Under the pieces are notes generated by a model that was given only the letters and a program-made list of their open reading frames with translations, did no database searches and was not told the origin of the DNA. 40,679 nt of DNA from contig JAGXAJ010000036.1 of the NCBI GenBank assembly GCA_018971625.1, positions 1-40,679 on the forward strand, in the 5' to 3' direction. Source of the stretch: Pseudomonadota bacterium. Its GTDB lineage: Bacteria > Pseudomonadota > Alphaproteobacteria > Rhizobiales > Xanthobacteraceae. The position numbers and the translations under genes are program-made. Below are positions 1-7,703 of the stretch, in pieces. Numbering within the stretch: the first letter of the stretch is position 1; the number at the start of each line of letters is the position of its first letter.

Positions 1-113
1 GCGAAATTGATGATGTTGAGCATGCCGAAGATCACGGCAAGCCCAAGACTGAGCAGCGCGTAGAACGAGCCGTTGATCAGCCCGACCAGCAGTTGGGCGT
101 AAAGGGCCTGCAT
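1..113 (-). CDS. livH: Branched-chain amino-acid ABC transporter permease LivH (N-terminal part, cut by window edge)
   Basis: Only the first 37 or so codons are in the window; the gene continues past position 1. The translated start reads MQALYAQLLVGLINGSFY, followed by a hydrophobic stretch ending GMLNIINF. This matches the opening transmembrane helix and the G-M-L-N-I-x-N-F signature at the N terminus of LivH-type inner-membrane permeases of the hydrophobic amino-acid transporter family. It lies 66 bases downstream of livK on the same strand, so it belongs to the livG-livF-livK-livH operon. LivM is expected beyond the edge but is not seen. The start is the ATG at 113-111. Family assignment is secure from the motif and context despite the short length. 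Confidence 0.85.
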   Translation of the reverse strand, partial: MQALYAQLLVGLINGSFYALLSLGLAVIFGMLNIINF

Positions 114-145
114 ATCTCTATCCCGCGCTCATCCTTCGAAACAGA

Positions 146-173
146 CGCTCGGCGGCTGGTTCGCCGCCGAGCG
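146..173 (-). promoter_or_regulatory. Intercistronic hairpin between livK and livH
   Basis: Positions 146-156 and 163-173 are perfect inverted repeats (11 bp stem, mostly G+C) with a 6-base loop. The hairpin starts 7 bases after the livK stop and ends about 33 bases before the livH start. Read on the minus strand it is followed by TCTGTTTCG, which is not a full U tract. It could be a partial terminator, or an RNA-stabilising element that keeps the binding-protein mRNA in excess over the permease mRNA, as known for periplasmic binding-protein operons such as malE-malF. Confidence 0.6.
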
Positions 174-179
174 CCGGGG

Positions 180-1406
180 TCATTTCTTCAGCAACGGACA
201 GGTGCTCTTGTCCAGCGGGGTAAAGGCTTCGTTGGCGGGAATGGTGGCAACGAGCTTGTAATAATCCCACGGCCCCTTGGATTCCGACGGCTTCTTGACT
301 TCGAACAGATAGGCCGGGTGAATAGTGCGGCCGTTTGGCTCGATGCTGCCCTTGCCAAATAGCGGATCGTCGGTCGGAATTTCCTTCATTTTGGCGACGA
401 CTTTGGCGCCATCATGCGGATTGCCGCCGAGCGCTTCCAGCGCCTTGAAGTAGTGCAGCAGGCTCGCATAGACGCCGGCATGCACCATGGTCGGCATGCC
501 ATGATTCTTCATGCGCGCCTGGAAGCGCTTGGCAAACGCGCGGGTCCCGTCGTTCATGTCCCAATAGAATGTCTCGGTGAAATTCAGGCCCTGCGCGGTA
601 TTGAGGCCGAGCGAGTTGACGTCGGTGATGAATAGCAGAAGCGCAGCGAGCTTCTGGCCGCCCGCGGTAATACCGAACTCGGCTGCCTGCTTGATCGAGT
701 TGGTGGTGTCGGCGCCGGCGTTGGCCAGACCAATGACCTTGGCCTTCGAGGCCTGCGCCTGCAGCAGGAAGGACGAGAAGTCGGAGGTGCTAAGCGGGTG
801 CTTGACGGCGCCGAGCACCTTGCCACCCGCCGCCTGCACAGCCGCGGTGGTGTCACGCTCCAGGGCGGTCCCGAAGGCATAATCGGCGGTCAGGAAGAAC
901 CAGCTGTCGCCGCCGGCTTTCACCAGTGCCGTACCAGTGCCGTGTGCCAGCGTATAGGTATCGTAGCTCCAGTGGATCGTATTCGGAGTGCACTGTGCGT
1001 TGGTCAGGTCCGACGATCCCGCGCCGGAATCCAGCAGGATACCGTTTTTCTCCTTTACAAGATTGCTGACTGCAAGCGCCACGCCAGAGTTCGGAACGTC
1101 GACGATGACATCGACCTTGTCGACGTCGAACCATTGGCGCGCGATATTGACGCCGACATCCGGCTTGTTGAGATGATCGCCGGAGATGACGTCGATCTTC
1201 CAACCTTTGGCAGTCAGACCAGAATCCTCTACTGCCATCTGGGCGGCCACTGTCGAGCCGGGACCGCCGAGATCGGCATACAGACCAGACTGGTCACTCA
1301 GTGATCCAATCTTGACGGTCTTGTCCTGGGCAAACGCAGCGCTCCCCGCAGAGAGTGCCAGCGCCGTCCCAAGCAACAGCGCTGAAACTTTTTTGCTCAT
1401 AGTCAT
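180..1406 (-). CDS. livK: Branched-chain amino-acid ABC transporter periplasmic substrate-binding protein
   Basis: This 408-aa protein has a clear Sec signal peptide (basic MTMSKKVS, then a hydrophobic Leu/Ala core, probable cleavage at AFA-QD near residue 26). The mature part begins VKIGSLSDQSGLYADLGGPG, the standard opening of type I periplasmic binding proteins (Peripla_BP_6/LivK), which hold the ligand between two Rossmann-like lobes. It should deliver an amino acid or related compound to the LivHM permease. The start is supported by an AGGAGG ribosome-binding site 9 bases upstream of the ATG. It lies 36 bases after livF and before livH. The actual ligand cannot be read from the sequence, since this paralogous family also binds amides, urea and aromatic acids. 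Confidence 0.93.
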   Translation of the reverse strand: MTMSKKVSALLLGTALALSAGSAAFAQDKTVKIGSLSDQSGLYADLGGPGSTVAAQMAVEDSGLTAKGWKIDVISGDHLNKPDVGVNIARQWFDVDKVDVIVDVPNSGVALAVSNLVKEKNGILLDSGAGSSDLTNAQCTPNTIHWSYDTYTLAHGTGTALVKAGGDSWFFLTADYAFGTALERDTTAAVQAAGGKVLGAVKHPLSTSDFSSFLLQAQASKAKVIGLANAGADTTNSIKQAAEFGITAGGQKLAALLLFITDVNSLGLNTAQGLNFTETFYWDMNDGTRAFAKRFQARMKNHGMPTMVHAGVYASLLHYFKALEALGGNPHDGAKVVAKMKEIPTDDPLFGKGSIEPNGRTIHPAYLFEVKKPSESKGPWDYYKLVATIPANEAFTPLDKSTCPLLKK

Positions 1407-1442
1407 CGTCTGTCGCCTCCTGTTTCGATTTTTTCGTTGTCC

Positions 1443-2198
1443 TCAAACGCCGAGATAGGTGTGAAGCTTGTCCATATTTGCTCGCAGTTCCGAATTGGCG
1501 AAGCCGTCGATGATTTTGCCGTGCTCCACGATGTAGAAGCGGTCAGCGACCGTTGAAGCAAAGCGGAAATTCTGCTCGACCAGAAGAATGGTAAAGCCTT
1601 CTGATTTCAACCGCGCGATGGTCTGACCGATCTGCTGGATGATAACGGGCGCAAGGCCTTCGGTCGGCTCGTCCAGCATCAGGAAGCGCGCGCCGGTGCG
1701 CAGGATCCGGCCGATCGCCAGCATCTGTTGCTCGCCGCCGGACAGCTTGGTGCCCTGGCTGTTGAGCCGTTCCTTGAGGTTCGGGAACAGCTCGAAGATC
1801 TGATCGAGCGACAATCCGCCCTTGCGCACCACCGGCGGCAGCATCAGATTTTCGCGGACGTCGAGGCTGGCGAAAATGCCGCGCTCCTCCGGGCAGATTG
1901 CAACGCCCATGCGCGCGATCTTGTTTGATGACGCCCGGATGGTTTCCTTGTCGTTGAAACGGACCGAGCCTGTGCGCTTGCCGATAATACCCATTACGGA
2001 TTTCAGCGTCGTCGTCTTGCCGGCGCCGTTGCGACCGAGCAGAGTGACCACCTCGCCGGCATTTACGCTGAAATCGATGCCATGAAGAATATGGGACTCA
2101 CCATACCAGGCTTGCAGGTTCTGAACCGACAGCACCTGTGGGGCCGCGCCGGGCGCTGGCTTCCCCGCCCTGGTTCCGCCCATTTTCAAGTCAGCCAT
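1443..2198 (-). CDS. livF: Branched-chain amino-acid ABC transporter ATP-binding protein LivF
   Basis: The protein is an ABC-type ATPase of about 251 aa. It has Walker A GRNGAGKT near residue 55, signature LSGGEQQ, Walker B LMLDEPTEGLAP and the switch histidine region ILLVEQN, all typical of LivF. An open frame extends upstream to 2252, but I chose the ATG at 2198-2196 because it overlaps the livG stop codon, the usual translational-coupling arrangement here, and it gives the normal LivF length. It acts at the cytoplasmic face and powers transport together with LivG. Confidence 0.93.
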   Translation of the reverse strand: MADLKMGGTRAGKPAPGAAPQVLSVQNLQAWYGESHILHGIDFSVNAGEVVTLLGRNGAGKTTTLKSVMGIIGKRTGSVRFNDKETIRASSNKIARMGVAICPEERGIFASLDVRENLMLPPVVRKGGLSLDQIFELFPNLKERLNSQGTKLSGGEQQMLAIGRILRTGARFLMLDEPTEGLAPVIIQQIGQTIARLKSEGFTILLVEQNFRFASTVADRFYIVEHGKIIDGFANSELRANMDKLHTYLGV

Positions 2199-2946
2199 GA
2201 CCGGCCCCCAGATAGGCTTCTTTGACGTGTTCGTCCTTGGTGAGGTCGGCATAGTTGCCTTCCGCCAGTACGCGCCCGCGGGTCAGCACGGTGATGATAT
2301 CGGAAAGGTTGGCGACCACGTTTAGATTATGCTCGACCATCAGGATAGTGTACTTCGCGGAGACGCGCTTGATCAGCGCCGCGATCTTGTCGATATCCTC
2401 ATGGCCCATGCCTGCCATCGGTTCGTCGAGCAGCATCATTTCCGGATCGAGCGCCAACGTCGTTGCGATTTCCAGCGCACGCTTGCGTCCATAGGCCATT
2501 TCGACCGCCGGCGTGTTGGCGAATTCACTCAAGCCCACATCGCCGAGCAGTTCATGGGCACGGTCATTGTATCGGTTGAGCACCGCTTTCGAACGCCAGA
2601 AATCGAAGGACTGCCCATGCTGTCGCTGCAGCGCGACCCGCACATTTTCGAGCGCTGTCAGATGTGGAAATACCGCTGAAATCTGGAACGAGCGGACCAG
2701 GCCGAGGCGCGCCACGTCGGCTGGCGCCATCGCTGTGATATCCTGTCCTTTATATAGAATCTGTCCTGCGGAAGGGCTCAGGAACTTGGTCAGAAGATTG
2801 AAGCAAGTGGTTTTTCCTGCCCCGTTGGGCCCGATCAAGGCATGGATACTGCCGCGGCGGACCTTGAGGTCGACGCCGCGAACAGCAAAGAAACCCGCGA
2901 ATTGCTTGGTTAATCCGTGGGTCTCAAGAATGAACTCGTCCGCCAA
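2191..2946 (-). CDS. livG: Branched-chain amino-acid ABC transporter ATP-binding protein LivG
   Basis: This 251-aa ABC ATPase has Walker A GPNGAGKT near residue 39, Walker B MMLLDEPMAGMG and the switch region ILMVEHNLNVVANLSD; the C-terminal end has the LivG-type GNYADLTKDEHVKEAYLG tail. The signature region reads AYGRKRALEIA, whereas LivG proteins normally have LSYGQQRRLEIA. The core YG and LEIA are kept, but the glutamine pair is replaced by R-K. It is the first gene of the operon within the window and overlaps livF by 8 bases. It pairs with LivF on the inner face of the membrane. Confidence 0.92.
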   Translation of the reverse strand: MADEFILETHGLTKQFAGFFAVRGVDLKVRRGSIHALIGPNGAGKTTCFNLLTKFLSPSAGQILYKGQDITAMAPADVARLGLVRSFQISAVFPHLTALENVRVALQRQHGQSFDFWRSKAVLNRYNDRAHELLGDVGLSEFANTPAVEMAYGRKRALEIATTLALDPEMMLLDEPMAGMGHEDIDKIAALIKRVSAKYTILMVEHNLNVVANLSDIITVLTRGRVLAEGNYADLTKDEHVKEAYLGAGHG

Positions 2947-3352
2947 TCAAACGTCCCCCGTCAGCCGCCAGCGCGAGAGCCTGCGCGCGACTATTTTTTC
3001 TAACCGGTAGGTACCCGAAATGCTTGGAATGCATCTTGGAAATGCATCCGGAAATTGCATCCCGAAGCCGCCGCCTGGCCGGAATATGCTGTCAATGGCG
3101 CGGTTTAGGCAAGGTCGAATGCTTGGCGCGCCGCTTGGACGCAGTCGGTCGCGGCTCCGCCATTAGTTTAACGGCGGCAGGCTCTTGGACAACCGACTTG
3201 CCGGAACTTCTGAAAGCCGTGGCCAAGCCTGGCGCAAACCTCCGTTAGGATATTTCCACGCCAGTTTCTCCTTTTCATTAAAATTTGCCGTCGCTCGCAA
3301 TGTTATGCGTATTTGGATCAAGACGGATTGCAGCCTTGGATTTCGAGAGCGC
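2947..3352. other. Non-coding stretch upstream of the liv operon
   Basis: No frame here encodes a protein I recognise. It must contain the livG promoter (minus strand), but no convincing -35/-10 pair or operator could be picked by eye. The right-hand end runs into the PAS-like remnant. Confidence 0.4.
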
Positions 3353-3510
3353 GAAACCCACGGTCGTTAAATCGATCAAGCAGCGAGATCTGCTCAATAC
3401 CTGGTTGCGGTTGTATGCCCGCGATCAGCACGCGCCGCGCATGGAAGGGTACCAGCCTTCGCTGGCTCGCCGATGACTGCCCGAGATCAGCTACATGATC
3501 CTGGATCACT
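3353..3510 (+). pseudogene. Decayed fragment of a PAS-like sensory protein
   Basis: One plus frame encodes PTVVKSIKQRDLLNTWLRLY followed by ARDQHAPRMEGYQPS. This resembles the N-terminal linker of rhizobial PAS-domain proteins of the pattern RxLLxxWxRLYxRxxxxPxxxxYxP. The expected continuation LADDCPEISYMILDHS is present only after a change of frame near 3465, and the fragment then runs into the end of the neighbouring opposite-strand gene. There is no complete gene, so I call a frameshifted, truncated relic. The family match is from memory and moderately uncertain. Confidence 0.4.
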
Positions 3511-3515
3511 CGGGA

Positions 3516-3905
3516 TTAGCTGCCGGATCGGGCTCTGGATTGTACCTTGGTCCCAACCTCCCTGGCATAGATTTCCGGCTTGAATCCGACCACCAGTCTG
3601 CCGCCGAGATCAAGCACTGGTCGCTTGATTATGGAGGGCTGCGCCTGCATCAGCGCCAACGCCTTGCGCTCGTTGAGTCCTTCCTTGTCGGCATCTGGCA
3701 ATTTGCGAAACGTCGTGCCGGCGCGATTGAGGAGCGCCTCCCAGCCGACCTCATCCGACCAATGCTTGAGCTTGTCCCTGGTTATTCCAGCGGTCTTGTA
3801 GTCGTGGAATTGATAGACAATGCCATGGCTGTCGAGCCAGGCACGGGCCTTCTTCATGGTATCGCAGTTCTTGATGCCGTAGATGGTGTTGGGCAATTTG
3901 GTCAT
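3516..3905 (-). CDS. ArsC-family (YffB/Spx-like) reductase
   Basis: A small thioredoxin-fold protein of about 129 aa. It opens IYGIKNCDTMKKARAWLDSH, the YffB/ArsC-family signature with the single Cys at about residue 14 of the chosen start. It also carries the KPxxD-type loop KRPVLDLGGRLVVGFKPE, which contributes the conserved arginine-proline region. The family includes arsenate reductase-like and glutathione-dependent thiol reductases; YffB itself has no firmly known substrate. An upstream GTG at 3920 would add five residues; I prefer the internal ATG at 3905 because family proteins begin just before the first strand. It follows thpR closely on the same strand, so the two are probably co-transcribed. 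The C-terminal tail KVQSRARSGS is longer than in E. coli YffB. Confidence 0.8.
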   Translation of the reverse strand: MTKLPNTIYGIKNCDTMKKARAWLDSHGIVYQFHDYKTAGITRDKLKHWSDEVGWEALLNRAGTTFRKLPDADKEGLNERKALALMQAQPSIIKRPVLDLGGRLVVGFKPEIYAREVGTKVQSRARSGS

Positions 3906-3932
3906 TCCCTTAAATCGCACGTCGCGTTGGCA

Positions 3933-4475
3933 TCATACACCAAGCCGCCAGCGCGCAAGGTGCGCGTGACCGTGCAGGCTGTGGATCAGCACAAATTCGT
4001 TCACCGTCCAGCCGAACGGAACGACTGGATATTCATCCACCTCATGCTCGCCGTATAGCAGCGTCAGATGCGGCGTGAATTCCCGGTGCGCAAACCCCTT
4101 CAATCCCTTCCGCATCAACGCGGCGCCAAGACTCTGGCGAAGCGAGTTCACCCGGCGCTTGAGTTCATCATTCCCAACCAGGACTAGCGGCCGATTGCCT
4201 GGCCGGCCCCGGAAGCTGGCGGTGCGATCGAACGACATCTCAAACGGCGATGTCCGAACGTCCGCAGCAGCTTCGCGCGCCATCTGCAGCAACGGCTGAG
4301 AAAAGCCCCCGAGAAAAAGCAGCGTGACATGAAGGCGGCCGGGCTCGATCGGCTGTCCGCCAAACCGATGCGCATATTTCAAAACCTTGGCCAGCTGATG
4401 GATTTGAGCCGCCGTGTCGGGGTCCGGAACGGCACCGAAAAACAGTCGGCCGTCGACGTCCCGTCTCAAGTCCAT
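3933..4475 (-). CDS. thpR: RNA 2',3'-cyclic phosphodiesterase (2H/LigT family)
   Basis: 180 aa, normal for the ThpR/LigT family. Both catalytic HxTx motifs of the 2H phosphoesterase superfamily are visible: HVTL at residues 49-52 (in LHVTLLFLG) and HLTL at 136-139 (in FTPHLTLLYG). The N-terminal RLFFGAVPD is the usual first strand of the family. The enzyme hydrolyses 2',3'-cyclic phosphate ends of RNA in the cytoplasm and was historically described as a 2'-5' RNA ligase. It is upstream of the YffB-like gene in a probable two-gene unit. Confidence 0.9.
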   Translation of the reverse strand: MDLRRDVDGRLFFGAVPDPDTAAQIHQLAKVLKYAHRFGGQPIEPGRLHVTLLFLGGFSQPLLQMAREAAADVRTSPFEMSFDRTASFRGRPGNRPLVLVGNDELKRRVNSLRQSLGAALMRKGLKGFAHREFTPHLTLLYGEHEVDEYPVVPFGWTVNEFVLIHSLHGHAHLARWRLGV

Positions 4476-4616
4476 AACGCACGCTCACGGTAATTTCGCG
4501 ATAAGAACAAATCATGAACAACTATTCTTGTCAATCAGAGGTGGCTTTGGCCGTCGGGGCACATAAATCGCCGGCTGCTGCTGCCACCATCGCTGGCAGC
4601 CCGATGCTACCGGGTA

Positions 4617-5321
4617 TCAAGGTCGCTTCGGAATATTGAGACCGCGTTGCACCGCCGGACGCGCCAGGCCGCGTTGCAGCCACGCGGCGACATGAGCAAA
4701 CCCGTCGAATGCGACCAGGTCGCGTGCCTCGTAAAAGCCGATCAGATTCCGAACCCAGCCGAACATTGAAATGTCGGCGATGGTATATTCGTCGTCCATG
4801 ATCCACTGCCGGCCGTCGAGCCTCATCTCCATGACACCGAGCAGGCGCTTGGCCTCCGCGACATAGCGCTGCAGCGGCCGCTTGTCGGCGATCTCCTTGC
4901 CGGCGAATTTGTTGAAATAGCCGACCTGGCCGAACATCGGTCCGATCCCGCCCATCTGGAAATGAAGCCACTGAAAGGTCTGGTATCGCCGCGCCGCATC
5001 GCCTGGCAGCAACTTGCCGGTCTTGTCGGCGAGATATTGCAGGATCGCGCCTGATTCAAACAGGCCGAGCGGCTTGCCACCGGGTCCATCGGGATCGATG
5101 ATCGCGGGAATCTTGCCGTTCGGATTGAGCGACAGGAATTCCGGCGTCTTCTGGTCGTCTTTATCGAAGTCTATGAGATGTACCTCATAAGGAAGGCCGA
5201 TTTCTTCCAGCATGATCGAAACCTTGACGCCGTTCGGCGTCGGCAACGAATAGAGCTGAAGCCGGTCGGGGTGCTGGGCCGGCCAGCGTTTCGTAATCGG
5301 GAATGCGGAGAGATCTGGCAT
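4617..5321 (-). CDS. Glutathione S-transferase, YghU/YfcG (Nu-class)-like
   Basis: This 234-aa protein has an N-terminal thioredoxin-like domain beginning LQLYSLPTPNGVKVSIMLEE. The TPNG motif (residues 28-31) is typical of Nu-class GSTs such as YfcG and YghU, where Thr and Asn rather than Ser or Tyr contact glutathione. The cis-Pro region NPNGKIPAIID and the glutathione-binding LFESGAILQYLADK follow. The C-terminal all-helical domain ends in WLQRGLARPAVQRGL. Nu-class members often act as disulfide-bond reductases or peroxidases. An AGGAACG ribosome-binding site sits before the ATG at 5321. The gene is alone, with about 140 bases to thpR downstream. Confidence 0.88.
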   Translation of the reverse strand: MPDLSAFPITKRWPAQHPDRLQLYSLPTPNGVKVSIMLEEIGLPYEVHLIDFDKDDQKTPEFLSLNPNGKIPAIIDPDGPGGKPLGLFESGAILQYLADKTGKLLPGDAARRYQTFQWLHFQMGGIGPMFGQVGYFNKFAGKEIADKRPLQRYVAEAKRLLGVMEMRLDGRQWIMDDEYTIADISMFGWVRNLIGFYEARDLVAFDGFAHVAAWLQRGLARPAVQRGLNIPKRP

Positions 5322-5503
5322 CGATCGTTCCTGGAAGATGGTTGCTGGTGTTTCTGTTTTGGTACCGTCACCTGCGAGAGCTACACTGGCGAGGCCCCTC
5401 GCCTGTTACGATAACAATTCAGGACTGTTAGCGTTTCCCGATATCCGATCCCGATATTTGCTGGGCTGGAAAACCTGTTTCATCAGTATGTTGGAGGTGC
5501 GCC

Positions 5504-7027
5504 GTGGCAAAATTGTTGTTTGAACATTTTATCGTGCTCATGCTGGAGAACCGTTCGTTCGATCATCTGTTTGGTTATCTGGGCAAGGGCGACGGCCTGC
5601 CCAAGGGCGGAGCAACCAATTACCTGAAGCCGACCGACAGCGAAAGCGAGGCGTTTTCGTCGCGCAAGGGCGGCGACTACACCGCTATCGGCCAAGGTCC
5701 GTCGCACAGTTTGAAGCAGACCAACGAACAGTTGTTCGGCCAGACCAAGCCGACACCCGCCATCTCCGCCAAGACGCCGCCATTGAATGGCTTCGTGGCC
5801 TCTTTCAAGGAGGCCCTGACCTACGACCTCAAACGACAGCCGACCTCCAGCGAATTGCAGCAGGTGATGAACTGCTTCGATCCGGTTCAGCTTCCCGTAC
5901 TGTCGACGCTGGCGCAGAGCTTTGTGCTGTGCGACCGCTGGTTCGCCGACGTGCCAGGGCCAACCATGCCGAACCGCGCGTTCGTGCATGCCGCGACTTC
6001 GCAGGGCTATACCTACAACGCCAACTGGAAGCCGAAATTCAACTGCAAGACGCTGTACGACCGCATCAATGCCAACAAGTCGCTCTCCTGGCGCAGCTAC
6101 TATCACGACCAGGACGACATCCTCGAACTTTATCCCTATCTGGAAAAGAACGAGACCAATCACGTCCAGTTCGAGGGCAATTTCGTCAGCGACGTCGCCG
6201 GCGACAAACTTGCGACCTATTCGTTCATCACGCCGGCCTTCCTCAATTCGCCGCAGCATCCCACCAACAGCATGCATGCGCCAGCCGACGTGCGGCCGGC
6301 CGAGAAACTGGTTGCCGATGTCTATAGCGCGCTTCGCTCGCAGCCCAACGTCTGGAAGAAGACGCTTCTGATCGTGGTGTTCGACGAGCATGGCGGCTAT
6401 TACGACCATGTGCCGCCACCGGCAGCGGTCTCGCCGGACGGCATCGCCGGACGCATGGATGAAAGTTTTCTGGTGCCGTTCGATTTCAAGCGGCTTGGGC
6501 CGCGCGTGCCTGCGATCCTGATCTCGCCCTGGTTCAAGGCTGGTGTGGATTCGACCGTCTACAGCCACTCGACCATTCCCGGCTCGATCATCGACGCCCT
6601 GAAACTGCCGGGCGGCTTTCTCACCAAACGCGACGCCAACGCCAACAAACTGACCGCGAAATACCTGATCGACGACGGCAAGCGGACGTGGCGCACCGAT
6701 ACGCCCGACGTCAACGCGCCGGTGCAGCCGCGACCGCTTGATCCGATGGCACGCGAAGTGCTGGACGGAACCGTGCATCTCGATCCGCATCCCGAGCAAC
6801 GCAACACGCTACGGACCAAGGATATCCAGGATCCGGCGCAGGCCAAGCAGTTCATGCGCACCCAAATCGCAAAGCACCTCGAGCATTATTTCGCGTCGAA
6901 AGGACGGCCCAAGGTGGCCGCTGAGCTGTCGACGCAGAATCAGACCGCATCGACCTCGGTCAGCCCGTCGCGCATCGCGGAACTGAAACGCTCCACGAAG
7001 CGTCCGAAGCAAGGCGTGCGTCCCTGA
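5504..7027 (+). CDS. Phosphoesterase family protein (phospholipase C / AcpA-like), no signal peptide
   Basis: 507 aa of the PF04185-type phosphoesterase family, which includes bacterial phospholipases C and acid phosphatase AcpA. The metal-binding N-terminal motif is LENRSFDHLFGYLG (Glu15, Asn16, Asp20, His21) and the second metal site is VVFDEHGGYYDHVPPP near residues 290-305. The start is a GTG at 5504 with GGAGG at 5493-5497, so the chain begins only 14 residues before the active-site Glu and has no Sec or Tat signal peptide. The other two family members in this window are exported. The C-terminal region (STQNQTASTSVSPSRIAE onward) is low-complexity and basic. Substrate unknown; it could be a phosphodiesterase, a phospholipase or a phosphatase. 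It stands alone between a divergent GST gene and the repeat region. Confidence 0.88.
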   Translation: MAKLLFEHFIVLMLENRSFDHLFGYLGKGDGLPKGGATNYLKPTDSESEAFSSRKGGDYTAIGQGPSHSLKQTNEQLFGQTKPTPAISAKTPPLNGFVASFKEALTYDLKRQPTSSELQQVMNCFDPVQLPVLSTLAQSFVLCDRWFADVPGPTMPNRAFVHAATSQGYTYNANWKPKFNCKTLYDRINANKSLSWRSYYHDQDDILELYPYLEKNETNHVQFEGNFVSDVAGDKLATYSFITPAFLNSPQHPTNSMHAPADVRPAEKLVADVYSALRSQPNVWKKTLLIVVFDEHGGYYDHVPPPAAVSPDGIAGRMDESFLVPFDFKRLGPRVPAILISPWFKAGVDSTVYSHSTIPGSIIDALKLPGGFLTKRDANANKLTAKYLIDDGKRTWRTDTPDVNAPVQPRPLDPMAREVLDGTVHLDPHPEQRNTLRTKDIQDPAQAKQFMRTQIAKHLEHYFASKGRPKVAAELSTQNQTASTSVSPSRIAELKRSTKRPKQGVRP

Positions 7028-7059
7028 CAAGGGCGGTTGAGGCACCTGACCGGTCATCA

Positions 7060-7610
7060 TCCGCGATGGTCTCCACGTCAAATCATGGGCTGACGGCAAG
7101 CCGGCACGCATTCGCGCTCTCGCGACAGCATCGTCCGAGTTTTGCAAATACATTCGCCGCCCAATGAGCAAAGGGCGCAGGAAATGCCGGGCGCTCAGTG
7201 CACCCGCAGCCGCGCGTGGTGTGTAGAAAGCACGCGCGTTAGTCACCATAGGTCCACCGAAAACATCCGGCATTTCCTGCGCGATGGTTTTAACGGTTTC
7301 CTTCGTGCTCTCCGCGGCGACCGGGCTTTGTTGTCACCGTCGCCGGCGTGATGCCAAGAAAAACTCCAGACATCATCGCCGACTTGACGCCAGCGTCGGG
7401 GCGTCCGAACCACACGACTTCGCCGTCCGCTAACTGCGCCGCTCGTCCACGCGCATCAAGCACATGACGACGCTGCAGCGTCCACCGCATCCCGTCCCAA
7501 CGTTCGTGACGATGGCCAACGCCCCTCTTCCGGGACGGAACGCCGGAGATAAGCCGCTGATTTGCCTCCGATGAAAACCGGAATATTTTTCGAGCGCGGT
7601 CTGGACAGGC
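7060..7610. repeat. Intergenic repeat-like element with nested inverted repeats
   Basis: The 676 bases between the phosphoesterase and the MFS gene hold no credible gene. They contain a structured core: a perfect 16-base inverted repeat at 7175-7190 and 7267-7282, enclosing a second perfect 8-base inverted repeat at 7211-7218 and 7231-7238 with a 12-base loop. The flanking conceptual peptides (for example MPDVFGGPMVTNARAFYT on the minus strand) resemble spurious ORFs I recall being scattered through Bradyrhizobium genomes, which suggests a multicopy non-coding element. The copy number cannot be tested inside this window, where only one copy is seen. Outer limits are approximate. Confidence 0.5.
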
Positions 7611-7703
7611 CAAATCAACTTGAACCAGCAGGCGTTTTTCGATTTCAGGCGCAACGCCATTGCGTTGCGCGGATGTACCGATGGCGATTTTCGCCTCGTC
7701 GGA

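Noticed and set aside
5483..6799. 438-residue open frame on the minus strand
   Set aside because: It is the antisense shadow of the phosphoesterase gene; its composition (Arg/His/Val-rich, no domain) is typical of antisense frames in GC-rich DNA, and the plus-strand gene has clear motifs.
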